In this document: positions 10,767-22,291 of the stretch, in pieces
How positions within the stretch are numbered: position 1 is the first letter of the stretch
How the letters are laid out: every line of letters starts with the position of its first letter
DNA from: Alopecurus myosuroides
Lineage: Eukaryota; Streptophyta; Magnoliopsida; Poales; Poaceae
Reading direction: 5' to 3'
Length of the DNA stretch: 64,000 bases
Assembly: GCA_028641055.1 (NCBI GenBank)
Contig: CM054058.1
Span: 240,918,187-240,982,186, forward strand
The notes under the pieces: generated by a model
Told to the model about the DNA's origin: nothing
Database searches by the model: none
What the model saw: only the letters and a program-made list of their open reading frames with translations
Translations under genes and position numbers: made by a program

Positions 10767-12040
10767 AGTGCCTAGGTATAGAGGTTCTCAATGTTAAGAA
10801 TAAGTGCCTCCTTAGCAAATGGCTATTCAAAATCTTTAATGAGGATAGGGTAGGGCATGAGCTTCTATGTAACAAATATTCGGATGATAAATCTTTAACT
10901 CAAGTTCAACCGAAACCTAATGACTCCCCCTTTTGGAAAGGTATTTTAGGAGTAAAAAATGATCTCTTATCACTGTATCTTTTGATGTCGGTATTGGCCT
11001 ACACACTAGATTCTGGGAAGATTCATAGATTTAAAACATCCCGCTGTCCGAGCAATATCCATAGTTATATAATATTCTATATTATGAGGGGTAAGAATGT
11101 GTTAGTAGCGGATGGTATGACAGAAGGTACGTTGAATATTCAGTTTCGACGTGCTCTTACTGAAAATAAGAAGTATGGTTTGTTGAGCCTTGTGGAAAAA
11201 GTATATATGGTTAATCTTTCAGATGAAATGGATACTTTCAAATGGAGGTTAACGCTGACTAATTTTTTTTCAGTTAAATCTCTTTATACGGATCTTACGG
11301 AAGGCCACACAATATTTTTATGAAAATATTTGTGGAAACTAAAAAATCCTTTAAAGATTAAGAACTTCCTATGGTTTTTTAATAGATGTATGATGTTAAC
11401 TAAAGATAATCTTGCTAGGAGGCATTGGACAGGGTGTAAGAAATGTGTTTTTTGTGATACAAATGAGTTTGTTGAGCATTTGTTTATATCCTATTTATTT
11501 ACTAGAAATATTCAGAGGCTTATCTATTTTACTTATAACATCTCACCTTCTACTAGTATTGCAAATATGTTTGAAAACTGGTTGAATGAGTTGAAAAGCA
11601 TGCTAAGAAACAAATACATATATGTGTCTCAGCGTTTTTATGGGCAATTTGGAATTTCCATAATGACCTAGCGTTTAACAAATTTAAATACCTAATTTCT
11701 TGCAGGTCGTCAAGAGGGTACGTATTGGGTTCAACGGTGTCATGTGCTTCTTTCTGTGGACCAGCGGGGTCCTATGAATTCTGGATGTTCTCGAATGATG
11801 GCGATCGTTCGGGCTATCTTCAGCCAGGCTGGTTGGCGTCATCTTAGACGTATAGATGGTTAAGTCACATATTTTTATCTGCCTGATGTTTGCTTTCATA
11901 TTATGTGGTCCATGATGGTAATAAATTCGTACAATGCTAAGATGCTACGATGCTCTGCATATAATACTCTTTATAGTTTTAATAAAAATTAAGTTTGTGT
12001 GTATTATTTTTATGCAGAGGGTGGGGCTTTGCTCCGGTTT
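10767..12040 (+). mobile_element. Second 5'-truncated LINE, ORF2 C-terminal half
   Basis: The plus strand encodes LGIEVLNVKNKCLLSKWLFK and PNDSPFWKGILGVK, then the zinc-binding RT domain (MWKLKNPLKIKNFLWFFNR, LLTKDNLARRHWTGCKKCVFC, EFVEHLFISYLF). This order is characteristic of plant L1-type ORF2 ends. The frame is interrupted at 11320-11330 (stop after HTIFL) and again near 11670. A 3' UTR with 'atgcagaggg tggggctttgctcc' ends near 12040. It belongs to a different LINE family from the one at 7986-9066. Endonuclease and RT catalytic motifs are missing. Confidence 0.75.
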
Positions 12041-12236
12041 CTGTTCTAAACATTTCTCATATTCACATATACACACATGTATCTAGAATTCTAGATATGT
12101 TTAGTGTGTATGTTCACTTATTTTAGTCTGAATTTAGACAACATGTGAAACATCTAAAACATATTATACTCCATCCGTTTAAAAATGTAAGATGTTTTCT
12201 CGTTTCCTAAACAACATGTATCTACAGTGGTGAACC
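12041..12236. repeat. Stowaway-like MITE remnants
   Basis: At 12171 'ta-ctccatccgtttaaaaatgtaagatgttt' is a typical Stowaway (Tc1/mariner MITE) end next to a TA. The matching far end is missing, so the copy is broken. The preceding ~120 bases ('tctagatatgtttagtgtgtatgttcactta') resemble the middle of another Stowaway. Confidence 0.5.
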
Positions 12237-12278
12237 CACCGTAGGGGCAAGCCGGGGCGGTCGCCCTGGGTCTCTCGA

Positions 12279-12769
12279 TGTCGAATCTGCATCTCAACAA
12301 GTCACTCGGGTGAACCCATCGGATTTCGATTAGGAGAACGTGTAGGCGCTGGTGACGATCGTCGGCTAGACAGTGGGCACGATTTACCTAGGTTCGGGAC
12401 CCTCGTTGAGGTAAAACCTTACTCCTGCCTCTTTCGATCTGTATTCACGAGTAGACCGGTTACAATGGTGGATTGCTCAAGTCGAGAGTATGATCTCGAT
12501 CTCAAGGCTTGGTCGTGCGGTATTGCTTGGTCCCTCTCATGTGGTTCTCCTGGCCTTATATAGGTGGCCAGGTCTCAAACCATACCCGGAGAGGACTCGA
12601 ACCCTAACCTAGAGTCGGTTACAAGTTTGCTAACTTGACCCGCAAGGCTTTGCGGGTGGGCTTCAATTGGGCCTTCTAGAGTGATCCATGACGCCTCCTT
12701 TAGAGCTTGGGCCGTGGGCCTGAGACCGGGTATGCTCACCCGACAGGCCTAGGATCCATCCCTTCGTCA
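12279..12769 (-). repeat. 3' LTR of element A
   Basis: This 491-bp LTR starts TGTCGAATC and ends CTTCGTCA on the plus strand. It contains a TATATAAG box on the minus strand (about 12552-12560). It is the left partner of 33568-34057. On the minus strand the polypurine tract CTCGGGGGCTAC precedes its first base (12770-12781). Confidence 0.93.
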
Positions 12770-13423
12770 GTAGCCCCCGAGCGTTTACTCGATTGAGAAT
12801 CCGTCGAGTGGACGCTCAAAACTTTATCTTGGTTTCTTTTCGACTGGTGGCTTCAATTGTTTGAAGAGGATGGGTATCCTGTATACGATGCATTCCTTGT
12901 ACTCGAGTATCGAGAAAATAAAAGTGCCTGTGTGTTTGGCTGTTTTTGCAGAAGGATGTGGCTCAGTTGCTTGGCTCTCCCGAAAGCTCAGGGCCAATTA
13001 ATTGCATCTAGGGCAAAAACAGTTCTGGCCTACACAGATTCAAGACCTCCGACTCGAATCCGGTGAGGTGATCATTGCGACTGGGTCGTAGAGGTCTTAT
13101 CGAGTCGAACTTAACATAATAGGGTACCCGGCGCGTCCGCTAGGATTTTTCTTCGTGTTGTTGACACGGAATTTACCGGAGGACGCAACTTGAGTGCGAT
13201 TCCAGACCCTCAAGAGAGATCTTTTGGGTCTTACCTTCGTATTCGAAAGAATACGGCATCTAGATGTGCCTAGTCGGCCGAACAATCCAGGGGATTGATG
13301 TGCGTACATCGTATAACCGAGTGGCAGGAGTTGCATACTCGCAAGTTTTGTCCAGGGATATTCCGAGTGAAAATGTCTCCCTTGTTTTTGTGCACAAAGT
13401 TTTTTGTGCTTTATAGTCTTCTA

Positions 13424-13712
13424 TCCATACGAAAGAGTTTTCGTGTTTGGAAACCTTGTCGTGCCCATTTGAAAGGAATTTTCGTATCCGGGGTTTTTAT
13501 GCGAAAGAATTTTCGCATCACGGTTTTCCCATACGAAGTTATTTCGTGTCTTGGGCTTTATGCGAAGGAGGTTTCGCGTCTTGATTTTCCCATACGAAGT
13601 TATTTCGTGTTTGGGGTTTTTATGCAAAAAAGTCTTCGCGTCTTTATTTGCCCATACGAAGTATTTTCGTGTTTGGGGATTTTATCCGAAAGAATTTTGA
13701 GCCTGATGATGT
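13424..13712. repeat. Degenerate 61-64 bp tandem repeat in the 3' region of element A
   Basis: Units beginning '(c/t)ccata' or 'cccat' occur at 13424, 13464, 13528, 13589 and 13651; the last three are spaced 61 and 62 bases. Each unit carries two short inverted repeats of the form 'tacgaa..ttcgt' and 'tgcgaa..ttcgc'. The array lies between the 3' LTR and the promoter of the antisense gene. Tat-lineage elements are known for tandem repeats at this place. Confidence 0.75.
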
Positions 13713-13980
13713 TCACAATGATGTCATAGCGCACTTTATCCTCCCGATGGGACGTGACAGAGCGAGAGCAGATGCGCTGGCCCACCTTGTCGGCTTTTTG
13801 ACCGGAAACGAGACGTCGTTTCCAGTTTTTACGCGAACTGCGCGCAGTAATTGCGCATGATCTACTGTTGGGATCGTGGCACGAAACAACCTTCGCCGCC
13901 CTTTCGTTTCGGCTTCACGCGTGGCAGCCGCGATGGGTGCCACGTTGCTCGATGAGCGGCTAGGATTGGGCGACTCCGTG

Positions 13981-13988
13981 TATATATA
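13981..13988 (+). promoter_or_regulatory. TATA-like box of the antisense gene of element A
   Basis: TATATATA lies 105 bases before the ATG at 14086 on the plus strand, opposite to the element's own reading direction. No other promoter element was identified. Confidence 0.5.
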
Positions 13989-14085
13989 CGGTCCTTAGGT
14001 AAAAGGTGAAAATTTCCCGTCATTCGCTTCCAGTCTTCGTCTTCCTCGCGCCCATCTCTTTCTCTGTGAGCTCGCACCAGCGCCC

Positions 14086-17064
14086 ATGGCAGGAGGCAAG
14101 AAACGTGGCGCTGCGGTCTCCTCCTCGCAGGCACCCGAGGATGTTCCTGCGGCTCTTGCTCCCCGCTCTGGCGACTGGCGCTCCGCCAACACCACGCAGA
14201 AGAGCATCAGGGAGATGCAAAGGGAGGGACTGCTGCCTCCCGACGCCGAGAAGCGAGTCCGCCTCGGCAAAAAGGAAGAGGTACCCAATCCCCGCGCGAA
14301 CGAGCGCGTGATCTTCGCGAATCAGGTCTCGCGTGGGCTTTCTCTCCCTCTCCATCCCTTCTTCGTGGCATTGCTGTATGACTATGGCATACAGCTCCAC
14401 GACCTGCCTCCGAACGCGGTGCAGCACATCTCGTGCTTCATCGTGCTTTGTGAGTGCTTTCTTGATGTTCGCCCGCACTGGGGCCTTTGGAAGGCCCTGT
14501 TCAAGGTGCGGGCCTTCCGCGAGAGATCGCGGGTGGAGACTGAGCTTGGGGAGACGCTGCGCATGGACGGCTTCGGAATCCAGGCGAAGTCGGACACCCT
14601 CTACTTCAATATGAAACTCCTCGACTCCGCGCAAGGGTGGAGGAAGAAGTGGTTCTATGTCGTTGATGACAGTGCGGGTGGAGTTAACGAATTCCACCCG
14701 TTCGCTGTCCTGAAGAGGCGAAAGTCTTGGGCGCACATGCTCTCAGTCGAAGAGAGCTGAATCGTCGCTCCTCTACTTGCCAAGGTTGCAGCGCTCCGCG
14801 ACCAAACCGCAGGGGTCGCGTTGAACGGCTTGCATCTGGCGACCCTGTTCCTTAAGCGCAGGATCCAACCCCTGCAGGCGAGGCCTTCTACCATGTGGGA
14901 GTACCAAGGAGCTGAAGACCCCAGTCGAGTGAGCCGGGAGGAACTCTCGAATGCAGAGTTCGAAAAGAAGATCGCGGCAATCACCAAGCTGAAAGCGGGC
15001 GAGTTCTTTGATGATTTCCCAATCGCAGCATTCGAAGCTTCGAGACCTCCTCCATCCGAAGTAAGTTCAAATATTCTTCTGTCTTAGTCCTTTCTTTTGT
15101 TCGAAAGTTTGTCGACTGAATTTCTTCTTCCTTTTCTTCTTTTGTTTTCTTCTTATAGAGTTCAGCGGTGGTCACCTGCTACCCGCCAGTCTCTGGTGAG
15201 GAAGCCTCGGACCTGTTGGCGAGCAACCTGGACGTTCCTGTCGACACCAGCGTTGCCGACGCCGACTCGAGTTCCGAGAATGATTCTTCGGATGACGTGG
15301 AAGAATCGGGTAGCGATCTCCGCCACCGCAAACGCCGCCGAGCGGGAGACGATGAAGCCACCTCCAAGGATAACTCATTGGGTGGGGGATCTGATAAAAG
15401 AGCCCCTCATTGTGTCCCCACTAAGTCTGCGCGCTCCTCCCGCTCCCCAGCCGAAGATCCAGACCGCTTGGAACACGGATATGTTGGACGATGATGATGA
15501 TGACGAGTAAGTTTTTCCTTCTTCGCTTTAGTCGAACGTTTCCTTCTTGTTTCTTCTGATGTTATTGTTTTCCTTCATGATAGGCTCCAGTCCATCAGCC
15601 CCGGCCGATTTTACTCTTCCCTTCCTCTCGAGAAGAGGAAAGATGCTGCTGCTGCAGGTGAAACCCCGACTGCGGGGACCGTCCAGAATTCGCCGAGCCC
15701 AGCCCCCACGGCTGCGGCTACGGATTATAGGCTCCCTAGCTTTGCAGTTGGGGCCTCGACTTCGAAAGAAGTGTCGGGTAGCTCGTCTGGTCCTCTCTGC
15801 ATTGCTCAAGGCCAGGTAAACTTTGTCATTTTTCTTTGCATCCTGTACCTCGTTCGTTTAGGATTTTTATCGGGTGCACGGCAGTGCTCCCGATGGGAGT
15901 AGCCCTCGAGGCTGTAGTTGATCGCTTGCGATTGGCTACAGGCTCAAGAACTTAAGCTCTTTTCTTCTCTTCATTTTATCGGGTGCACGGCAGTGCTCCC
16001 GATGGGAGTAGCCCCCTAGGCTATACTCGACTGTTTACAGTCATGTATAGGCTCAATCTTCTCCTCTCTGACTTTTTCATCTTCATGTTTTTGCAGTCTC
16101 TTCTTGACTCCCTCGCAGCCATTGGCCGCCGCGTTATTTCGGCTGAGGCAGATTGCGTGACCCTTCGGGCAGATCGCGACCGACTCATCTCGGAAGGCCA
16201 GCTTCTCCAAGGTAAGTTGATCTACTCTTTCTATTTAATCTTTCCGGTCATGTGAATTCCTTTGTGTTTTAAACTTATTGTTGTGTAGCTCAAGCCGAAG
16301 TGCTGAGGGCCGAGAAGATGGATGCGGTCACTCGGGTAAACACCCTGGAGGCTCAGTTGGAAGCTGCTCGAAAGGAACTTGAATCCTCTCGCAAGCAGTC
16401 GACTGACTTTGAGGGAAAGCTCGCTGATGCCCAGGACGCCCTGAAGAAATTGGAGGAGGCTGGCACCAAGCAGGACAACGATCTCGTTGACTTCCTTCGC
16501 CCTCTGGCCCAGAATTTCGCAGGTAAGTTGCACTTATCCTTTGTCATTTCTCGACTGGCTAGTATGTTCTTTGGAATTAATGTTCTCTTTGCAGATCTTC
16601 TTGGCGTTGCGCTGGAGCTGCCCGGGGTTCAACGGGTGGACGCCTTGACGGATTCTTGCGCTCAACTTTGAAGGCATGCAAGTGGGATTTGCTCCCTCAT
16701 TGGCGATGCTACTCGAGTGTTGACGCAACTCCACGAGCGTCTTCTGGTTGACGTCGCAGTTCCGCCCACGTTGGATGGTCTCCTGAAGGTTTTTCTGGAG
16801 GGCGATCTCCTTCAGGCCTACTCGGTCGCTCAGTCAGAGTGTGGGGCGAAGACTGCTATCCAGTTTGCACTGGCGCACGGAGTCGCGGGCTTGGACGAGA
16901 CGTACTCGAACCTCCCCGTCGATGCTACTACGGGCAGAAAGGTAGCGCTTCGTCCTTTCGGCGATCCGGCTAGAATTCTTGCCCGGAAGTTATCCGACTT
17001 GATTGCCCGTGCTAGCCGCAGAGGGCAATCTGCCGCGAGTGGCAGCACTTCTGTAGTTCCTTAG
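14086..17064 (+). pseudogene. Antisense multi-exon gene of element A (gypsy-type transposon domain)
   Basis: The first exon encodes the N-terminal domain known in plants as 'putative gypsy type transposon' (Pfam PF04195 by recall): VSRGLSLPLHPFFVALLYDY, LPPNAVQHISCFIVLCECFL, KKWFYVVDD. A TGA at 14758-14760 breaks it, and the same frame resumes with IVAPLLAKVAALRDQ and runs to about 15061. A GT donor there and an AG near 15161 lead to an acidic exon (DADSSSENDSSDDVEESGSD). Further exons at about 15585-15816, 16097-16212 and 16291-16521 are rich in coiled coil (TLRADRDRLISEG, NTLEAQLEAARKELESSRK). A last exon (about 16595-17064) holds another TGA-type break near 16670 and ends LIARASRRGQSAASG..VVP. 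Exon limits are by eye. The function of this family is unknown. Confidence 0.65.
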
Positions 17065-17253
17065 GATAGACTTTATGTAGTTTGTTCTTCCGATGTAATG
17101 AACCTTGGGATGTATTCCCGTATTCTGTCTTTAATCGAAATGTTCTTTTGATATCTGAGATGTTTCTTGCGATTGATTGTCATGAGTTCCTCCCGACGGG
17201 AGTAGCCCCCGAGCACTTGTCGAATAGGTGGTTTATTTCTCGAATGGAGCGTC

Positions 17254-18092
17254 TTGAATTATTCCTTAACTTTTCTTATCTTCGTCCAGGTAACAGGCAC
17301 TGTCGCGGAGTCTTCGAGTGGATCTGCTGCACAAGCAAATTCTCTTGTTGCTGCTGTTGGTACTTTTGCCGGCCTCCATGACCGTGTCGCAGATGGTGAG
17401 CGCAAGCTAAAAGCTTTGCGTGGAGTGGCTGATGTAGCCAAGTCCAAACAGAGACTTGCGGTTGAACGTGAGCAGTTTGTGATGGAAGAATTGGCAGTTG
17501 TTGCCAAGAATATGCTTTGTAAGTACTTCAGCCCCCTAGCATTCTGTGTCTTTTTCTTCCTTCGATTCTCTGTAGCTTTCTTTCAGTTGTGCAGCCTGAC
17601 GAACGGTGTGAAAAGCATTGGGTGGAAAACCATATTCTTCACGAAGTCAGTAGTTCAAAACCACATGCAGATAACTTCTGGTCTGACCGTAGTCGAGGCT
17701 TTGTTCTGGCTACTCTGAAGTATCGTGTGGGCCAAGCGAAGATACTGGTTGACAGTTGTCACGAGGCCCTGATAGCTTTGAATGGCGCTTTTTATTCACT
17801 GGAGAGAGTTCCAGAAGATTTAAGCCAGCTGCTCAGAACTTTTGGTCGAGTAGGTGAAATTCGCGAGTGTGTCCGTCAACAGTTGATCTGCGGGTCTTTA
17901 GTAGCACTCTCGTTTGTTCGATTATGGCATCCTGAGGTCAATTTCAACTCCGTGGCCAAGCCCCCAAATGCTCCAGTCGATATGACCTCCCACTATATAG
18001 TTGTTCGTCCTGCTGCGGAGGAGATTATTCGACTGACCTCTGAAGAGGTTAATCGGGTGTTAGCAGAGGAAACTGCTCGTCGCCATATGTAA
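17254..18092 (+). pseudogene. C-terminal exons of an antisense gene, second module
   Basis: After an AG near 17290 the plus strand encodes VTGTVAESSSGSAAQANSLV and a coiled coil (GERKLKALRGVADVAKSKQRL) to about 17517, then a GT. Following an AG near 17588, a final exon encodes YRVGQAKILVDSCHEALIAL, LLRTFGRVGEIRECVRQQL and EEIIRLTSEEVNRVLAEETARRHM with stop at 18092. The text resembles C-terminal tails of the same antisense gene family. It could be the true 3' end of the gene starting at 14086, with the stop at 17062 being a mutation or an alternative end, or part of a second gene copy. The sequence does not decide. Confidence 0.5.
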
Positions 18093-18379
18093 CCGTAGGA
18101 TGTATGTATCCTGTTGTTTCTGTATAGTTGTCTTCAAACTTTATAAGGTGTTGACCTTGTTTGTACCTTTTGTATTTGTAAATATTGATATGATGCTAAG
18201 TTAGGCGTAGCCCCCGTGTGTTTGGGGTGTATACCTGTTATTTAGCGTGTAAAGATCAAGAACATGAGCAGCTTATGGTTGAGAAACCATGTATTTTTAT
18301 TGATATGACTGAGAAGCCATGTTTTTCCTTCGAGCTACAAGATGTCTAGTATAGCCTTATTTTTGCGAGCAAGGTAATC

Positions 18380-19453
18380 CTAAAGATAGAATTTGCGGAG
18401 GTGTGCAACATTCCATGGATTGGAGTAGATGCCACCAGTCTTCGGATTCTTCAATCGATAAGCGCCACCTGGGATAACTTCGTGTATGATGAAGGGTCCT
18501 TCCCATGGTGGCTCGAGCTTGTGTCCTTCCTTCTGTTTGAGCCGCAGCACCAAATCTCCTACCATGAAAGCTCTGTGGCGTATACGGCGACTGTGCTAGT
18601 TGCGTAACGACTGTTGATATACCGTGGATCTTGCGAGTGCAATGTCGCGTATTTCGTCGAGTGCATCCACATCTTCCGCGAGTGCCTTGTTAGAGGTTTC
18701 TTCGCTGTAAGCGACGACTTGTGGGGCGCTGAACTTGACATCTTCGGGAAGGACTTCTTGAGCACCGTATACCATGAAAAATAGCATGTAGTTTGTTGAC
18801 CGATTCGGGGTTGTGCGGAGACTCCATAGTACGGAGGGTAACTCCTCTGCCCAGTGTCCTGCTGCTGGGTGTAGACGATCGAGTAGCCGTTTCTTTATTC
18901 CAGCTGAGACCAATCCGTTGGATCGCTCGACTTGACCGTTGGTTTACGGGTGAGCCACTGAAGCGAAGATGAGGGTGATTCCCTTTTCCTCGCAGAACTG
19001 TTGTGTCTCCTTTGCTGTGAAATTGCTTCCATTGTCGGTGATGATGTTGTGAGGTATCCCAAATCCGCACACGATGGAGTCGAGGAATTTCACGGCGCAT
19101 TGGGCGCTGGGCGAGGTAACTGGCATCGCTTCGATCCACTTCGTGAATTTGTCGACTGCGGCGAGTAAGTGTGTATACCCTCCAGGTGTAGACTTGCGTA
19201 GTGGTCCTACCATGTCTAGCCCCCATTGAGTAAAGGGCCAGGCGATTGGTATCATGTGTAGTTCCGTAGCTGGGGCGTGTAGCCTAGGTGCAAATCGTTG
19301 ACAGGCGTCGCACTTGTCGACTAGGTCCTTTGCGTCTCTGGCCGCTGTAAGCCAGTAGAATCCTGCTCGAAAAGCTTTGCCCATAATTGCCTTCCAGCTG
19401 GCGTGATGTCTGCAATCTCCTTGATGTATATCTCGCAGCAAATTCCTTGCCAT
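18380..19453 (-). pseudogene. Element A integrase
   Basis: The minus strand encodes the Ty3/gypsy integrase. The zinc-binding end (DIHQGDCRHHASWKAI.., DKCDACQRFA) and the core with catalytic aspartates in WGLDMVGPL and IITDNGSNF are at 19453-18947. A TAA at 18944-18946 replaces the Gln of HPQTNGQ. The frame then continues with NGQVERSNG (catalytic Glu) and WSLRTTPNRSTN to 18596. The C-terminal domain (PPWEGPFIIHEVIPGGAYRL, NPWNVAHLRKFYL) ends at 18380. At least one nonsense codon and a break near 18590 make it inactive. Integrase would insert element cDNA in the nucleus. Confidence 0.85.
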
Positions 19454-20645
19454 CTTCGGGTGCTATGCATCTCTGTAATATTCCTGAGATGCTCTTTTTA
19501 TATAATTCCCCGTTGATTACTTGGAAAGTTTTGCTGCGACTTACTATTTGTCGATCCTCACAAATGTCCGCTGGGAGCTGTTTGTTGGACAAGTAGTCAA
19601 GGTATTTCTGCGTCCAGACTGGTTCGACCATAAAAACGTGTCTTGAAATATAATGACTGAGCTCGATCATAGCAATTTGCGGGCTGACCTCTGTCTCTGA
19701 TGCTGTGGGTGCTCCCGCGATCTTTTTGACTTTCACTGAACGCTTGTTCATTCTCTCAACATATATTCCAGGCGGTATGGGTGCGTTTGTGGACCCCATG
19801 TTAGCCAGTCTATCTTCTTCTTCGTTGCTGGATCTTGCAATGTGTTTCAACTCACACCCCTTGAAGCTTCCTTCGAGTAGGTTATACATGTCCCCATAAG
19901 CGATCATATTTTCTGCGACAACGTCGCACTCTTTCATAGTCTATTCTACGATGAGGTTTGGATCTCCATAAATCATCAGTCGAGTGGCCCCGCACGCAAT
20001 CGCCATCTTCACGCCATGTAGCAGGGCTTCGTATTCTGCGTCGTTGTTGGATGCTGGATCGTCGGGTGGAAAGTCCAATCTCAGGATGTACTGCAACTTG
20101 TCTCCTCTGGGTGATATGAGGACAATCCCAGCTCCAGCTCCCTCATTCCTTTTGGACCCGTCGAAGTACATGATCCAGTTGCTCGTGTATTCTGGTGGAC
20201 CTGGCGTTTGTAATTCTGTCCACTCGCTTAGGAATTCCACGAGTACCTGCGACTTCAGGGAATTGCGTCCTGCGTATATGATATCCCAGGTGCCTAGCTC
20301 GATGCTCCATTTTGCTATTCTTTCGGATGCCATTGGATTGTTCATGATGGTACCGAGTGATGCGTCGTTTAGCACCGTGACGGTATGTTCCTGGAAGTAA
20401 TGCTTGAGCTTTCGTGCTGTGAGGACGACCCCGTATACGAACTTCTGGTAGTGGGGGTATCGCTGTTTGCACGGCGAAAGCACCTCGCTGATGTAGTAAA
20501 TTGGCCTTTGAACTCCATATGTCTTGCCGTCCTCCGGTCGTTCGACTACGATGGCCGTGCTGATGACCTGATTTGTTGCGGCTAGGTATAGGTATAGCGG
20601 TTCTCTTTCGTGTGGCGTTGCCAAAACACGCCTGCTTTGTAGCGT
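19454..20645 (-). pseudogene. Element A RNase H domains (Ty3 RNase H plus second RNase H)
   Basis: From 20624 the minus strand encodes the connection/Ty3 RNase H (LYLAATNQVISTAIV, SPCKQRYPHYQKFVYGVVL, KLKHYFQEHTVTV). A second RNase H-like domain follows (NWIMYFDGSKRNEGAGAGIV, DPASNNDAEYEALLHGVKMA, RLMIYGDPNLIVE). The two-domain arrangement is a known mark of the Tat lineage. A TAG at 19938-19940 interrupts the second domain, where Gln is expected; the same protein resumes as TMKECDVVAENMIAYGDMYNL. The tail leads into the integrase zinc-binding end. RNase H removes template RNA during reverse transcription. This copy is inactive. Confidence 0.85.
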
Positions 20646-21575
20646 TCATTTTAGATCTGTGAATGCTTGTTTTGCTTCAGGTGTCCACTCGAATTGATCT
20701 GTCTTTTTCAACAGCTTGTAGAAGGGCAGTGCTTGTTCGCCTAATCGTGCGATGAATCTGCTCAAGGCGGCTAGTCTCCCTGCGATCTGTTGTACCCCAC
20801 GTAGATTGGTGGGCTCCTTCATTGTTAAGATTGCTTGTATCTTCTCCGGGTTGGCTTCAATTCCTCTGGCGGACACCAGGTACCCGAGAAGTTGTCCTGC
20901 AGGGACGCCGAAGACGCATTTTGTCGGGTTGAGTTTGATCCTGTACGCGTTCAGTGCATCAAATGTTTCTTTGATATCCTCGAGGAGTGTGTCCTCCACT
21001 CGTGTCTTGATGACGATGTCATCAACGTACACTTGTACGTTCTTGCCAATGAGCTTGGCGAGGCATTTTTGCATGCAGCGCTGATATGTTGCGCCTGCGT
21101 TCTTCAGCCCGAAGGGCATTGTCGTGTAGCAGTAAACATAGTGGGGTGTGATAAATGTTGTCTTCTCCTCGTCCTCTTTTTTCATCCTGATCTGATTATA
21201 ACCTGAATAAGCGTCCAAGAAGGAGAGACGTTGGCATCCTGCGGTAGAGTCCACGATCTGGTCGATCCATGGTAGGGGAAAGTTATCCTTGGGGCAGTGC
21301 TTATTCAACGACGTGTAGTTGATGCACACGCGAAGGATGTCAGTATTCCTCTTCGGGACTAGCACCGGGTTTGCTAACCAGGTGGAAATCTTTATTTCGC
21401 GGATGAATTTTGCCGCGAGTAGTCTGTTAACTTCTTCTCCGAGCACTTTTTGCTTAGGCTCTGAGAACCGTCGAGTAGTTTGCTTGATAGGCTTGGATTC
21501 TTTGAAGACTTCTAGTGAGTCCTCAATGGTCGCTGGCCTCTTATAGGTCGCCTGGAAGTACTTGCAATTGTCGAA
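20646..21575 (-). pseudogene. Element A reverse transcriptase
   Basis: The minus-strand frame encodes LLAAKFIREIKISTWLANPV, RVCINYTSLNKHCPKDNFPL, FLDAYSGYNQIRMKKEDEEK, MPFGLKNAGATYQR and the active site YVDDIVIK, then LLGYLVSARGIEANPEKIQA. These are the canonical Ty3/gypsy RT blocks in order. The frame is open through RT, but it is not connected to a protease: at about 21575 it joins gag through a short filler (see Part 2). A frame change at 20645 separates it from RNase H. The upstream methionine of the open frame (21707) lies in gag sequence read in the wrong frame and is not a start. Confidence 0.88.
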
Positions 21576-22291
21576 TCTGCTGCCACTAGTTCTTCTCGGT
21601 CGTCGTGATCGTAATACTTCCTTCTTTTCTTTCGACCGTGGCAATCGTCTTCGGGTGCGGGCGACGATGCCCTTTCGTTGCGTACTGAGTATTCTCCGTT
21701 CGCCCATCTGTCGGCTATGATCATTAGTTCTCCGATAGTTTTGGGTGATGCTCGTCCCAGTTCTTCTCTGAAAGCAGTTCGTCGAGCGTCTTTTGCGAAA
21801 GCTTTGACTGCTACTTCCTCTGATATGTTTCCTGCCGTATTTCTAAGTGTGGTCCATCGTTGAATATATTCGCAGGTAGATTCGCCACTCTTCTGCCTGC
21901 AAGCTCGCAGTTCTTCAATGGTCGCTGGTCTCTTATAGCTTGCTTGGAAGTTCTTGCAAAAGTCGAAGTGTAGATCGTCCCATGACCCGTAGCAAGCCTT
22001 CGGCCTTGATTCGAGCCAGCTGCGTGCTGCCCCCACCAGGTGCAAGTTGAGGTACTGCATAGCCGTGTTTTTGTTCCCACGTTGGCATTTTACAGCCGTG
22101 AGGTAGTCCGACAGCCAAGATGAAGGTTCGAGTGAACCGTCGTATTTCGTTACTTCCGTATTGAGCTTGAACCGTGTGGGTAGAGGTGCCTCGTGGATGC
22201 TGCGAGCGAAACATAGTGCGCCACAGGTCTCGTCGTCAGAAGAGGTGGATGGGGAGCGCGCACGGTTTCTCGCTACTCGCGCTTTGTCCAC
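21576..22291 (-). pseudogene. Element A gag core
   Basis: The minus strand encodes the plant retrotransposon gag domain: FKLNTEVTKYDGSLEPSSWL, AMQYLNLHLVGAARSWLESR, GSWDDLHFDFCKNFQASYKR, CRQKSGESTCEYIQRWTTLR, and KKRRKYYDHDDREELVAA before the deletion joint. The zinc knuckle and protease that should follow are absent. The protein forms the cytoplasmic particle and packages RNA. The N-terminal third lies to the right and is split by element B. Confidence 0.8.

Noticed and set aside
13400..13712. CRISPR-like array
   Set aside because: Units are degenerate, have no unique spacers and sit inside a plant LTR retrotransposon.
14020..14736. 238-codon minus-strand open frame opposite exon 1 of A's antisense gene
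   Set aside because: GC-rich shadow. The plus strand carries the recognisable domain; the minus frame has no motif.
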